45,328 bases of DNA from a virus. A program made the translations under genes and the position numbers. This document shows positions 38,838-45,328 of this stretch, piece by piece (positions within the stretch are counted from its first letter, which is position 1; each line of letters begins with the position of its first letter). The stretch is from positions 1 through 45,328 of IMG/VR virus record IMGVR_UViG_3300037129_000080, one strand, 5' to 3'. The notes beneath the pieces were generated by a model. That model had not been told where the DNA came from, ran no database searches, and saw nothing but the letters and a program-made list of their open reading frames with translations.

Positions 38838-39503
38838 GTGAATCTGATGATCGGAGTGAAATTTGGCAGATTGCTTGTTCTAAGTGAACACGACATCCAG
38901 AATCGCAAGCGGCGATATGTCTGCCAATGCGACTGCGGAGAGCAAAGAGTTGTACTGGGAAGATCGTTGCGCCAGGGGCATACGAGATCATGCGGTTGCG
39001 TCCAGAGAGAGAGAGCCTCCGCTGCTAACATGACACACGCGAACACGGCAGGCGGGCGCTGGTCCCCGGAATATACGTGTTGGCACAGCATAATTCAGCG
39101 TTGCACCAATCCCAATGTGCACAACTTCGAAAAGTACGGAGGTCGTGGGATCTCAGTGTGCGAGCGTTGGCTAAAGTTTGAGAACTTCCTGTCCGACATG
39201 GGGCCGCGCCCCCCAAAGCGCAGCGTAGACCGCATCAACAACGACGGAAATTACGAGCCTGGGAACTGTCGATGGGCAACGCGAGTTGTCCAAATGCACA
39301 ACCAGGGGATGAGAAAGAACAATACGAGCGGATATAAGGGCGTGCGATGGCACGAGCGACTCCGCAAATGGGTGGCGCAAATCACTATCAACGGGGAGCG
39401 CCGGCACCTCGGATGCTTCTGCGAAAAGGAAGAGGCCATTGCGGCATACGCCGCTGCATGCACAACTTCACAGGAGGCAGGGGGCGCGAGCGGCCATGCC
39501 TGA
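38838..39503 (+). CDS. HNH-AP2 homing endonuclease
   Basis: The 221-aa protein has three parts: a FGRLLVL...CQCDCGEQRVVLGRSL...SCGC N-terminal module, an HNH-like YGGRGISVCERWLKFENFLS...DRINNDGNYEPGNCRWAT core, and a C-terminal AP2 DNA-binding domain (GYKGVRWHERLRKWVAQI, ending EEAIAAYAAAC). Freestanding HNH-AP2 enzymes are mobile in phages. Its stop overlaps the remnant hub start by 8 bp, so before the CRISPR insertion it was probably coupled to the hub gene. Confidence 0.88.
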   Translation: MNLMIGVKFGRLLVLSEHDIQNRKRRYVCQCDCGEQRVVLGRSLRQGHTRSCGCVQRERASAANMTHANTAGGRWSPEYTCWHSIIQRCTNPNVHNFEKYGGRGISVCERWLKFENFLSDMGPRPPKRSVDRINNDGNYEPGNCRWATRVVQMHNQGMRKNNTSGYKGVRWHERLRKWVAQITINGERRHLGCFCEKEEAIAAYAAACTTSQEAGGASGHA

Positions 39504-39615
39504 GCCCCGACACTATCGCCCCGCTTGGTTCTTGGAGCTGTTCGTCCGCCTTGAAGACTTTGGCGCCTCCGCCAGCGCCCGTACCACCATCCTGTCTCAA
39601 GATCCAAGCTCCTGA
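39496..39615 (+). pseudogene. Cut-off copy of baseplate hub gene start
   Basis: ATG at 39496 begins a 39-codon frame. Its first 24 residues are identical to the first 24 of the hub protein (starting MPEPRHYRPAW), but 13 of 72 bases differ, all silent apart from ATG versus GTG as start. The two then diverge, and this frame runs into the first CRISPR repeat and ends. It uses GC-rich codons like the phage core, so it is likely the original start, separated from its gene when the CRISPR-cas12 cassette inserted with its own version. Confidence 0.9.
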
Positions 39616-39843
39616 GCAGCTTTTGAAATGTGACCCGCACGGCTCCGAGCAGGCCGTACCGCTCTAGTCTCAAGATCCAAGCTCCTGAGCAGCTTTTGAA
39701 ATGACACCGACGAGCCAGTGTTTCGGCAAATCGTAGTGTCTCAAGATCCAAGCTCCTGAGCAGCTTTTGAAATTGCGCGGCGCTGTCCGCGTGTCAGGCC
39801 TGCCCCGGTCTCAAGATCCAAGCTCCTGAGCAGCTTTTGAAAT
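39594..39843. CRISPR. CRISPR array, 4 repeats and 3 spacers
   Basis: Four identical 36-nt repeats start at 39594, 39667, 39738 and 39808. Each begins GTCTCAAGATCC and ends AGCAGCTTTTGAAAT, with an inner stem AAGCT-AGCTT. Spacers are 37 nt (39630-39666), 35 nt (39703-39737) and 34 nt (39774-39807), all unlike each other. The array ends 20 bp from the cas12 stop. On the minus strand it would be co-transcribed with cas12; there the repeat ends TTGAGAC next to the spacer, as in several type V families. Orientation is not proven. No cas1, cas2 or tracrRNA is seen. Confidence 0.95.
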
Positions 39844-39863
39844 GGGCCCATTGAAAACAACAA

Positions 39864-41672
39864 TCATTTCGCCATTCTGGCAAGCGATTCGCGAGTAGCT
39901 CGAAAAGAGCGCGGATCCGTGTTAGCTTGGCCTAGTGATTCTGCGCCTTTAGGAGCTGACACAATCGGCGTCACCTCGCCGCTCGCGCTGGCGGATAGTA
40001 GATTGCGGGTGTTGTTCACGTCCCGGTCCCAGGTAAGCCCACACGACACGCAGCGATGGACGACGTCCTGCACCTCTTGTTTGGCACCGCAGTGATTGCA
40101 TCGCTTCGTACCGTCCACCGACGTGGCGGCTACGACCTCGCAGCCGTACTTGGCGCACGCCTTGATGATCTTCGAGCGCAGGTCTGCTGGCGATGCGAGC
40201 ACGCGATTGTGCCTAGCCGACTGACCTCCGGTCTCTTCCTTCTCGACGGCAGCCCGCTTGGCCACATCGGCGATCTTGAAGGTGTCGATGGTGACGCGAG
40301 CGTTCTCGGTGGCCAGACGCTTCGCCTCCACCTGATAGAAATTGTCTCGGAAGCGCTGGCAGTAGGCTTGCTCGTCTTGCGCCCACTTCATCAAGTGTCG
40401 GTACCGTTCGCGCCACTCGTCCATGGTGGCAAAGATTCCGGTGTCGCCGTCAAAGCGGTGCTCCCGCCAGTACCAGACCAGATCCATCATGCGGTGCGGA
40501 GATCGCCACTTGTCGACGTTCTCGAATTCGGCGCGGAACCCATCGGGACACTCGCCGACCTTCAACCATGCCGCGAGCGCGGCCTTCGCGGTGTTGAATT
40601 TGTCGTCACAGAGCCCGCGCAGCTCCTCTGCCTTGGCGAAGCGCCCAAGGATGTCGGCCGGTAGCCTGATCTCGCGGATGCCATCATCCCCGTTGACGGT
40701 AGCCACGCGCAGTCCGCCGTCGATGGCGAGCCAGCCGAAATTGATCGCAGCGGATGCACTTCGAGTTTCCTTGGTAGGAGTTGGGAAGAAAGACGCGGAC
40801 TCAAGCACTACGCACAACTCGTATGACCACGGCATCGTCACGTTGTGGGGCCGGCGGGTGATGTACGCATCCTTCACGCGCCCATCGGCAGGAAGCGGCC
40901 GATGCATGAGTAGTGGAAATAGCGCCCACACGGGCTTACGCTCTTCCGTCCCGATGCGGAACCGCAGAAGCTTTTCCTGCTCACGTCGCTTCTCTCCTAT
41001 CGGATGGCCGGGCTTTGATGGGCGCGCCAACGGCTCGATCTGCATGAGCGTGCTCGACGCCAAACCGGCAACGTCGATACCGCCGCAGAAATGCACGCCG
41101 ATGCGGGACTTGCACAAATGCACCGGTGCCTCGTTGTACGCTGGCTCTCCGCGCGCATCGGACTTCGCGCGCTGGGCATTGCCCTCGACCAGGAGATATG
41201 TCCCCCAGTAGGTGCCCGGCCGCAGCGCCTTGACGGCATCTTTGGCCTCGGTGTCGATGGCAGCGGCGGCGGCCTTGAGTTCTGCGCTCTCGTCGGCGAC
41301 ATCGCGGACCGCGCGCAACCTGGTTAGCACCTCCTTGCGCTTGGCGCGCGCCTCAAGCAGTCCAGCTTTGAGACCAGCATCCACAGCCCGCGTTTTCGTT
41401 CGCGCCTTCTGCGCCGACATGTCAGCAGCGATGGCGTCGCACGTGGCAACCGCCTGCGCGTATTCGGCTTCGAGCGTGGCCAACTCCGGAAACATGGCCG
41501 AGCGGGCGCGCCGGTACCTGTCGCGGCGGACGCGCTCGATTGTGATCAGACGATTGTAATGAATGCGTGCGTCTGGGAAGGCTTCATGTACCAACGGAGT
41601 AGTGTCGCCCATCGGCTGGCCAAGGTGGTACTTGTAGACTCGCGTCGGGAGCGTGCTTGTCTTTCGTTTCAT
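39864..41672 (-). CDS. cas12m: Miniature type V effector, Cas12m-like
   Basis: The 602-aa protein has a helical, basic N-terminal half, a middle recognition part and a C-terminal RuvC/zinc region. RuvC-I is AAINFGWLAIDGGLRVATV, with Asn311 where Asp is expected. RuvC-II is RVTIDTFKI with Asp463 in place of Glu (Glu456 is an alternative). The zinc ribbon is CNHCG (525, 528) with CVSCG (541, 544), and RuvC-III is WDRDVNNTRN (Asp551). Length and motif style fit Cas12m/V-U1, whose studied members bind DNA guided by crRNA and silence without cutting. It sits on the opposite strand to the tail genes, beside a CRISPR array. Start ATG has GAGG 8-11 bp upstream. Confidence 0.82.
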   Translation of the reverse strand: MKRKTSTLPTRVYKYHLGQPMGDTTPLVHEAFPDARIHYNRLITIERVRRDRYRRARSAMFPELATLEAEYAQAVATCDAIAADMSAQKARTKTRAVDAGLKAGLLEARAKRKEVLTRLRAVRDVADESAELKAAAAAIDTEAKDAVKALRPGTYWGTYLLVEGNAQRAKSDARGEPAYNEAPVHLCKSRIGVHFCGGIDVAGLASSTLMQIEPLARPSKPGHPIGEKRREQEKLLRFRIGTEERKPVWALFPLLMHRPLPADGRVKDAYITRRPHNVTMPWSYELCVVLESASFFPTPTKETRSASAAINFGWLAIDGGLRVATVNGDDGIREIRLPADILGRFAKAEELRGLCDDKFNTAKAALAAWLKVGECPDGFRAEFENVDKWRSPHRMMDLVWYWREHRFDGDTGIFATMDEWRERYRHLMKWAQDEQAYCQRFRDNFYQVEAKRLATENARVTIDTFKIADVAKRAAVEKEETGGQSARHNRVLASPADLRSKIIKACAKYGCEVVAATSVDGTKRCNHCGAKQEVQDVVHRCVSCGLTWDRDVNNTRNLLSASASGEVTPIVSAPKGAESLGQANTDPRSFRATRESLARMAK

Positions 41673-41690
41673 TCTTTGTCCCTCATCCTA

Positions 41691-41721
41691 TAGATACGCT
41701 CCGGCCCATCGGCGGCGTCAA
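41691..41721 (-). promoter_or_regulatory. Promoter of cas12 (and probably the array)
   Basis: Minus strand: TTGACG (41716-41721), 18-19 bp, then GTATCT/TATCTA (41691-41697), about 20 bp before ATG with a GAGGG ribosome site between. The 28-bp match to 24040-24067 (25 identical) indicates a shared control element. Confidence 0.7.
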
Positions 41722-41735
41722 AAAAACGCGTTACC

Positions 41736-41751
41736 TGATATGATGTAGGGA
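41736..41751 (+). promoter_or_regulatory. Extended -10 before hub gene
   Basis: TGATATGAT: TG at 41736-41737, TATGAT at 41739-41744, ending 7 nt before the GTG at 41752. The insertion thus seems to supply a new promoter to the hub gene it displaced from the late operon. GGGA next to GTG is too close for a ribosome site. Confidence 0.5.
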
Positions 41752-43983
41752 GTGCCTGAGCCGAGACATTACCGCCCCGCGTGGTTTCTGGAGTTGTTCG
41801 TTCGCCTCGAAGATTTTGGCGCGGCAGATAACTCCACGGACCAGTCGAGTGACGTGCCCTACGACACGAAGGTCAAGGCCATCGACGCGCAGATAGCCAC
41901 GAACGAACAGGCGATAGCTACCGAGAGCGCGGGGGCGCTGGCCTTCCTGACGAAGACAGACATCACCTCGGCCAGCCTACGTTCGCAAAACAAGACCCTC
42001 GTTGCCCAGAAGGCCCGGCTACCCAGGGGAGCATCGACGGACGCCGTGAAGGGCGACGAATTCTCGATCCAATTCGTGACCGTGCCGAGCGAGCTTGAGA
42101 TCGAAGACCGGGGCTTTCGTGAGGCCGCCGTCCTCACCGCGACGTTTCCATTCATCGACATGCCCTTGGACCCGCGAATCATCCGCGAGTGCCGGGTTGA
42201 GGGCTACATGGGCACCGTCAACGCCACGGACTTCGGCGAGCCGGACACCTGGCACCTGAAGCCCATCCCGTCGAAGACCTGCATTCGTCGGTTCGTGGGC
42301 TACGTGGACATGCCCGAGATGAGCCACTCGGACGCCGACGCTTCGATCCACATCAAGGCCCGGAGCTACGAATCGACGCTCATCGACGGGAAGATCAACG
42401 CCCACGCGCCTGCCTACAAGATCGAGGGGGACGAAGAATACCTCACGACCTACGTCAACCGGATCCTTTCGCAGTACCCGCCGACCTCGGGAGACACGGG
42501 CGGGGATGCGTTCCAAGCTGTGTGGTTTGCGGGCGACCCGGCGAAAGAGCCCAAGCTCGGGCGGAAAGATTTGCTTCGCTCCCTCCAGAGCGCGAAGAGT
42601 CGCAACCAATCGAACGGGGCCCAGCCCGGCCAGCCTCCGCCTGTGCAGGAAGAGTCGCCCGCGGCAGAAGTAGATCCAGACGGGACAGGGGACAGCGCCC
42701 AGAACGGCCAAGCCTCAATGCCTCCGAAGTCCGTCACCCCGGACGGCATGAGCATTTGGGATCTCATCACGCAGGCGTGCGAGCTTTGCGGGTGCATGCC
42801 CATCTACCAGCCGGCCCTATCGGCGGTGACGACCGACAAAGATCCGCCTCTCACAGGATCGAAGAATGGCGGGAAGAACCCCGCCGACGTTGTGACGTTC
42901 GGGCCGAAGAACGACATCAGCAACTACTTGCTCCTGACCACGCCCCAAGGGTTTCTCGATGACATTACCGACGACCACATTCGGGTGAAGGGCGGCTCTC
43001 GCGACCGCTTCCACCGCGACTTCAAAGACGGCGACAAGCCGGCCTGGACTTCCGATGTTCGGTTCATGGTGTGGGGGCACAACATCAAGTCGATGAAGCT
43101 GTCCCGCAAGATGGGGCGGACGCGGCCGACGGCGGTCGAGGTGCGCGCCTACAACCCGGACGCATCCGCGGCCCTGCGGGTTATGAAGGCGCGGTTCCCA
43201 TCGACGAAGGCTGACATCCACGCCGCAGGGCAGGGAGTCGGCAAGGCCAAGGGCAAGACGCGGAAGCAAACCGGGAAGGGCAAGGGGAAGGTGGACATCG
43301 TCCGTACCTTCGTGCTCCAAGGCGTCCGAAACGTGCAGCAGCTCGAAGACGCGGCGGTGTCCATCTACCACCAGCTCACGCGGGCAGAACTCTCCATCGA
43401 GCTTGAGACAGACGACTTATCGAGCTACATGGATCCGACGGCCAGCCTTGAGCAGCAGAGCCTCGTGGTGGATGAGAACAGCGACCCGGACATCATGCGC
43501 CTGTGCGCGGGCACTCCGGTGCGGGTAACGGTGGCCAGCCAGAAGGACGACAACCTCATCATCTCGACCCTCTCGGACTTCTACGGCTCCGGGGTGAACA
43601 ACGTCGAGAAGCTCATCCGGCAGCAGCAAGCCAAGTGGGGCACATGGCTCGGACCAGAGGCAACCTCGGCCCAGGTCACCACCATGATTCAGAAGGTCCA
43701 GCGCGCCTACAACGCGGCCAAGATTCCGGACATCTTCTACGTTCGGAGCATCAAGACGAAGTGCTCGGGCGAGGAGGGGCAGGGATTCTCGGCTACGATG
43801 GAACTCGTGAACTACATGCCCGACAACGACCCGGCTGGTATGTCCATCGAAGATCGGGACATGAACGACAGGCGCAAGATCAAGAAGAGAGGGAAGAAGG
43901 CGGTCAAGGCTGACACCACGGCCAAGCGCTCGGAAGCCCTCAGAGAGAATGCGCCCGCAGTCGCGGCAAAGGACCGCCAGTAA
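41752..43983 (+). CDS. Baseplate hub protein (gpD/late-control-D-like)
   Basis: The 743-aa protein matches hub proteins in outline: an early beta domain (DEFSIQFVTVPSELEIEDRG...), SYESTLIDGKINAHAPAYKI, a central GMSIWDLITQACELCGCMPI typical of D-protein hubs, a Lys/Gly-rich linker (VGKAKGKTRKQTGKGKGK), and a C-terminal beta part. GTG start. The first 24 codons are recoded compared with the copy at 39496. An alternative name is tail protein D. Hubs carry the spike and link it to the tube. Confidence 0.8.
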   Translation: MPEPRHYRPAWFLELFVRLEDFGAADNSTDQSSDVPYDTKVKAIDAQIATNEQAIATESAGALAFLTKTDITSASLRSQNKTLVAQKARLPRGASTDAVKGDEFSIQFVTVPSELEIEDRGFREAAVLTATFPFIDMPLDPRIIRECRVEGYMGTVNATDFGEPDTWHLKPIPSKTCIRRFVGYVDMPEMSHSDADASIHIKARSYESTLIDGKINAHAPAYKIEGDEEYLTTYVNRILSQYPPTSGDTGGDAFQAVWFAGDPAKEPKLGRKDLLRSLQSAKSRNQSNGAQPGQPPPVQEESPAAEVDPDGTGDSAQNGQASMPPKSVTPDGMSIWDLITQACELCGCMPIYQPALSAVTTDKDPPLTGSKNGGKNPADVVTFGPKNDISNYLLLTTPQGFLDDITDDHIRVKGGSRDRFHRDFKDGDKPAWTSDVRFMVWGHNIKSMKLSRKMGRTRPTAVEVRAYNPDASAALRVMKARFPSTKADIHAAGQGVGKAKGKTRKQTGKGKGKVDIVRTFVLQGVRNVQQLEDAAVSIYHQLTRAELSIELETDDLSSYMDPTASLEQQSLVVDENSDPDIMRLCAGTPVRVTVASQKDDNLIISTLSDFYGSGVNNVEKLIRQQQAKWGTWLGPEATSAQVTTMIQKVQRAYNAAKIPDIFYVRSIKTKCSGEEGQGFSATMELVNYMPDNDPAGMSIEDRDMNDRRKIKKRGKKAVKADTTAKRSEALRENAPAVAAKDRQ

Positions 43984-43995
43984 ATGAACTGCCAG

Positions 43996-45126
43996 CTAAA
44001 GCAGGCAGCTTTGCCCCTGAGCGGAGACAAGCGAACACGAATGTTCCCCATCACGATAGCCCGAGACGATAGGCTGATTTACGGCAGCCCTGCGTGCGAT
44101 GTTGGTAGCCCCAACCAAGTCCGCGTTTGCCGCGAACCCGCACGACTTGCAAACAAACTCGGACTGGCTCTTGCGGTTGGCCTTGTCGATATAGCCGCAC
44201 GCTGGGCATGTCCGAGAGGTGTTGCGCGGATCCACAGCCACGAGCTTGACGCCAGCGATGGCGGCCTTGTAGCTGAGGAACGCACGCAACTGAAAGAACG
44301 CCCATCCCGAGTGCATCGCACGCTGGCTTCTCCTGACCGTTGCCCGTTCGCGGATGCCCGTCAAGTCTTCGACGGCGATACCACGCCCGGTGCCCTTGGC
44401 CTTGGCGACGATGTGTTTCGAGATCACGTGGTTAGTGTGGGAGCGAAAGCGGGCCTCCTTGCCCGCGAGCTTCTTGAGATGGCGCTTCGCCGACTTGGTG
44501 CCGACGGGTTGGAGCATGTTGCGCAGACGTTGATGGCGCTGGCGCGTGGCCTCGACGGCCGCGCCGCTGTGGACCTCGCCATCGGAGTCGACCGCGAGGT
44601 TGCGGATACCGAGATCTACGCCGAGCCAGCCTTCGGGATCTATGGGCGAGCCATCGGGGACATCGACGGTCACGTAGAGAAACCACTTGCCCTTGCGGAG
44701 AACAAGGTCGGACTGCCCTCGCGCGCCTTCGAGCCGAGCGCGGTGATACCCTCCGGCCACGTAGGGAACGAGAATGCGGCCCGAGATGGTCAGCAGCGAC
44801 ACGCGGTCCATCGCCTTAAAGCTCAAGATGCGCTGGTCGTAGGCGATGGCACCGTGAGGTCTGAAGGCGGGCTGGCGGGTACGGTCCCGCTTGTACGCCT
44901 CGACCACCTTGGAGATCGCCCGCACCGCCATCTGCGAGGACAGCCCGAACTTCTCGCGCAGGTCTCGGTAGTACAGCCCTTGCAGCTTGAGCTTGTCGGC
45001 GCTCTTCAGCTCGAAAGCCTGTTCGGCAAGCCAGCCGCACGCCTCGTTCACGCGCTCAAGCGTCTCCAGCAAAGCAGCGGACTGCTCGGGAGTCGGAAGC
45101 AATTTGGCAACGGCAACCAGTTTCAC
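43996..45126 (-). CDS. tnpB: TnpB RNA-guided nuclease
   Basis: The 376-aa protein has an intact TnpB core: RuvC-I GVDLGIRNLAV (Asp171), RuvC-II GIAVEDLTGI (Glu253), zinc ribbon CPACG/CKSCG (307, 310, 326, 329) and RuvC-III ANADLVGATNI (Asp336), with the usual C-terminal QSCLL. TnpB uses an RNA from its own 3' end to cut the target and keeps the element in place. The guide would begin at about 43985 leftwards, in the hub gene end. GTG is 7 nt from the -10. Confidence 0.93.
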   Translation of the reverse strand: MKLVAVAKLLPTPEQSAALLETLERVNEACGWLAEQAFELKSADKLKLQGLYYRDLREKFGLSSQMAVRAISKVVEAYKRDRTRQPAFRPHGAIAYDQRILSFKAMDRVSLLTISGRILVPYVAGGYHRARLEGARGQSDLVLRKGKWFLYVTVDVPDGSPIDPEGWLGVDLGIRNLAVDSDGEVHSGAAVEATRQRHQRLRNMLQPVGTKSAKRHLKKLAGKEARFRSHTNHVISKHIVAKAKGTGRGIAVEDLTGIRERATVRRSQRAMHSGWAFFQLRAFLSYKAAIAGVKLVAVDPRNTSRTCPACGYIDKANRKSQSEFVCKSCGFAANADLVGATNIARRAAVNQPIVSGYRDGEHSCSLVSAQGQSCLL

Positions 45127-45133
45127 GCCTTAG

Positions 45134-45162
45134 ATACTACTACTCTAAGGTCAGGAATGCAA
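45134..45162 (-). promoter_or_regulatory. tnpB promoter
   Basis: Minus strand: TTGCAT (45157-45162), 17 bp, TAGTAT (45134-45139), then 7 nt to the GTG. A near-leaderless geometry. The -10 overlaps a 7-bp hairpin (45128-45150), which may couple transposition and expression. Confidence 0.6.
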
Positions 45163-45175
45163 CCAAGAACCGGAC

Positions 45176-45232
45176 GGCGTTTCCTCCGCCTCCTAAAGAG
45201 GGCGGCTTCCACGCCGAGGATAATGTGAAGCA
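45176..45232 (+). repeat. IS605-type end hairpin
   Basis: GGCGT (45176-45180) pairs with ACGCC (45211-45215) around CCGCCTC (45186-45192), loop CTAAA and GAGGGCGG (45198-45205), then GAGGATAATGTGAAG. This looks like a right end of an IS605-type element on the plus strand, opposite to the tnpB gene. The remaining 96 bp to the window edge hold no gene that can be judged. Confidence 0.55.
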
Positions 45233-45328
45233 CTCGTCGCACAGGTTCGGCACGCGGACCACCGGAGGCCTCGACCCGGCCTCCCTGCGGGAAGGCCTCG
45301 CCTCGCCTGGCCTCGACACCAGATTCTG

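Larger units (their letters stand above)
43985..45162 (-). mobile_element. IS605-like tnpB-only element
   Basis: The element contains tnpB without tnpA. On the minus strand its right end is a hairpin CTGCC-t-GC-TTTA-GC-t-GGCAG (43989-44008), which includes the stop codon of tnpB and is followed by GTTCA, as in many IS605 right ends. Left of the gene is a second hairpin CCTTAGA/TCTAAGG (45128-45150). It lies one base after the hub stop. Boundaries are estimates. Confidence 0.7.

Noticed and set aside
39496-39615. Functional small gene
   Set aside because: It is a 24-codon copy of the hub start that runs into the CRISPR repeat; a cut-off remnant explains it better.
40423-41211. Plus-strand frame of 262 aa
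   Set aside because: Antisense shadow of cas12, Ser/Arg-rich without motifs.
39864-41672. Plain IS605 TnpB
   Set aside because: It is about 200 residues longer than TnpB, has altered RuvC residues, lacks IS end structures next to its stop and lies beside a true repeat-spacer array.
43984-45228. Plus-strand frame of 414 aa
   Set aside because: It lies entirely antisense to tnpB, has no domain-like features, and TnpB motifs are unambiguous on the other strand.
1-45328. tRNA genes or integrase/attachment site
   Set aside because: No cloverleaf-like sequence, tyrosine or serine recombinase was recognised by eye; a computational scan could still find a tRNA.

Overview
The window is a 45 kb piece of a tailed-phage (Caudoviricetes) genome, or a prophage, with a contractile tail. 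It holds a portal protein, an SPP1/Mu-F-type head protein, a scaffold, a major capsid protein, neck proteins, a tail sheath and tube, frameshifted tail-assembly chaperones, a tape measure and baseplate hub proteins. Base composition is GC-rich. Genes are packed with ATGA/GTGA overlaps. No 16S, tRNA or housekeeping gene was seen, so the host cannot be named; a GC-rich bacterium is the only safe guess.

Layout. (1) 1-7344: accessory and DNA-metabolism genes (DUF6745 protein cut by the window edge, many small Cys-rich proteins, SSB, an HNH-like nuclease, a RusA-like resolvase) around a probable lysis module (holin, secreted protein, papain-fold protease, small lipoprotein). (2) 7349-10217: a protein combining superoxide-dismutase-like ends with a zinc-peptidase core, a DEDD exonuclease, and a terminase nuclease domain without its ATPase half. 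(3) 10218-14215: small unknown proteins read from two look-alike promoters, ending in an ASCH protein. (4) 14219-16202: a minus-strand operon (basic protein, PAPS-reductase-like, ParB-like) divergent from a small HTH regulator. (5) 16199-28315: portal-to-capsid head module. (6) 28316-28658: a non-coding, strongly folded stretch. (7) 28659-43983: neck, tail and baseplate genes. (8) 43985-45232: an IS605-like tnpB element.

The main discovery candidate is 39496-41751. It is a compact type V CRISPR locus in the baseplate module: four identical 36-nt repeats with three spacers, 20 bp downstream of a 602-aa Cas12 on the minus strand. The effector looks most like the miniature non-cleaving Cas12m (V-M/V-U) group. 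It has a zinc ribbon and a RuvC-III Asp, but the RuvC-I Asp is replaced by Asn and RuvC-II seems to carry Asp instead of Glu. No adaptation genes are present. The locus splits off a 24-codon copy of the start of the baseplate hub gene; the two copies encode identical residues but differ by 13 substitutions in 72 nt. An intact TnpB sits directly after the same hub gene.

The same architecture recurs at 22324-24075. There a homing endonuclease is preceded by a recoded 3' end of the Mu-F-like gene and followed by a second version of that end. An RNA-polymerase alpha-CTD-like gene then lies between 29-bp direct repeats. Next comes an unknown minus-strand gene whose upstream region matches that of cas12. 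The phage therefore seems to load cargo genes at the ends of structural genes, with exon replacement. Several cargo and core genes also appear to be expressed from leaderless promoters in which the -10 box lies 6-7 nt before the start codon.
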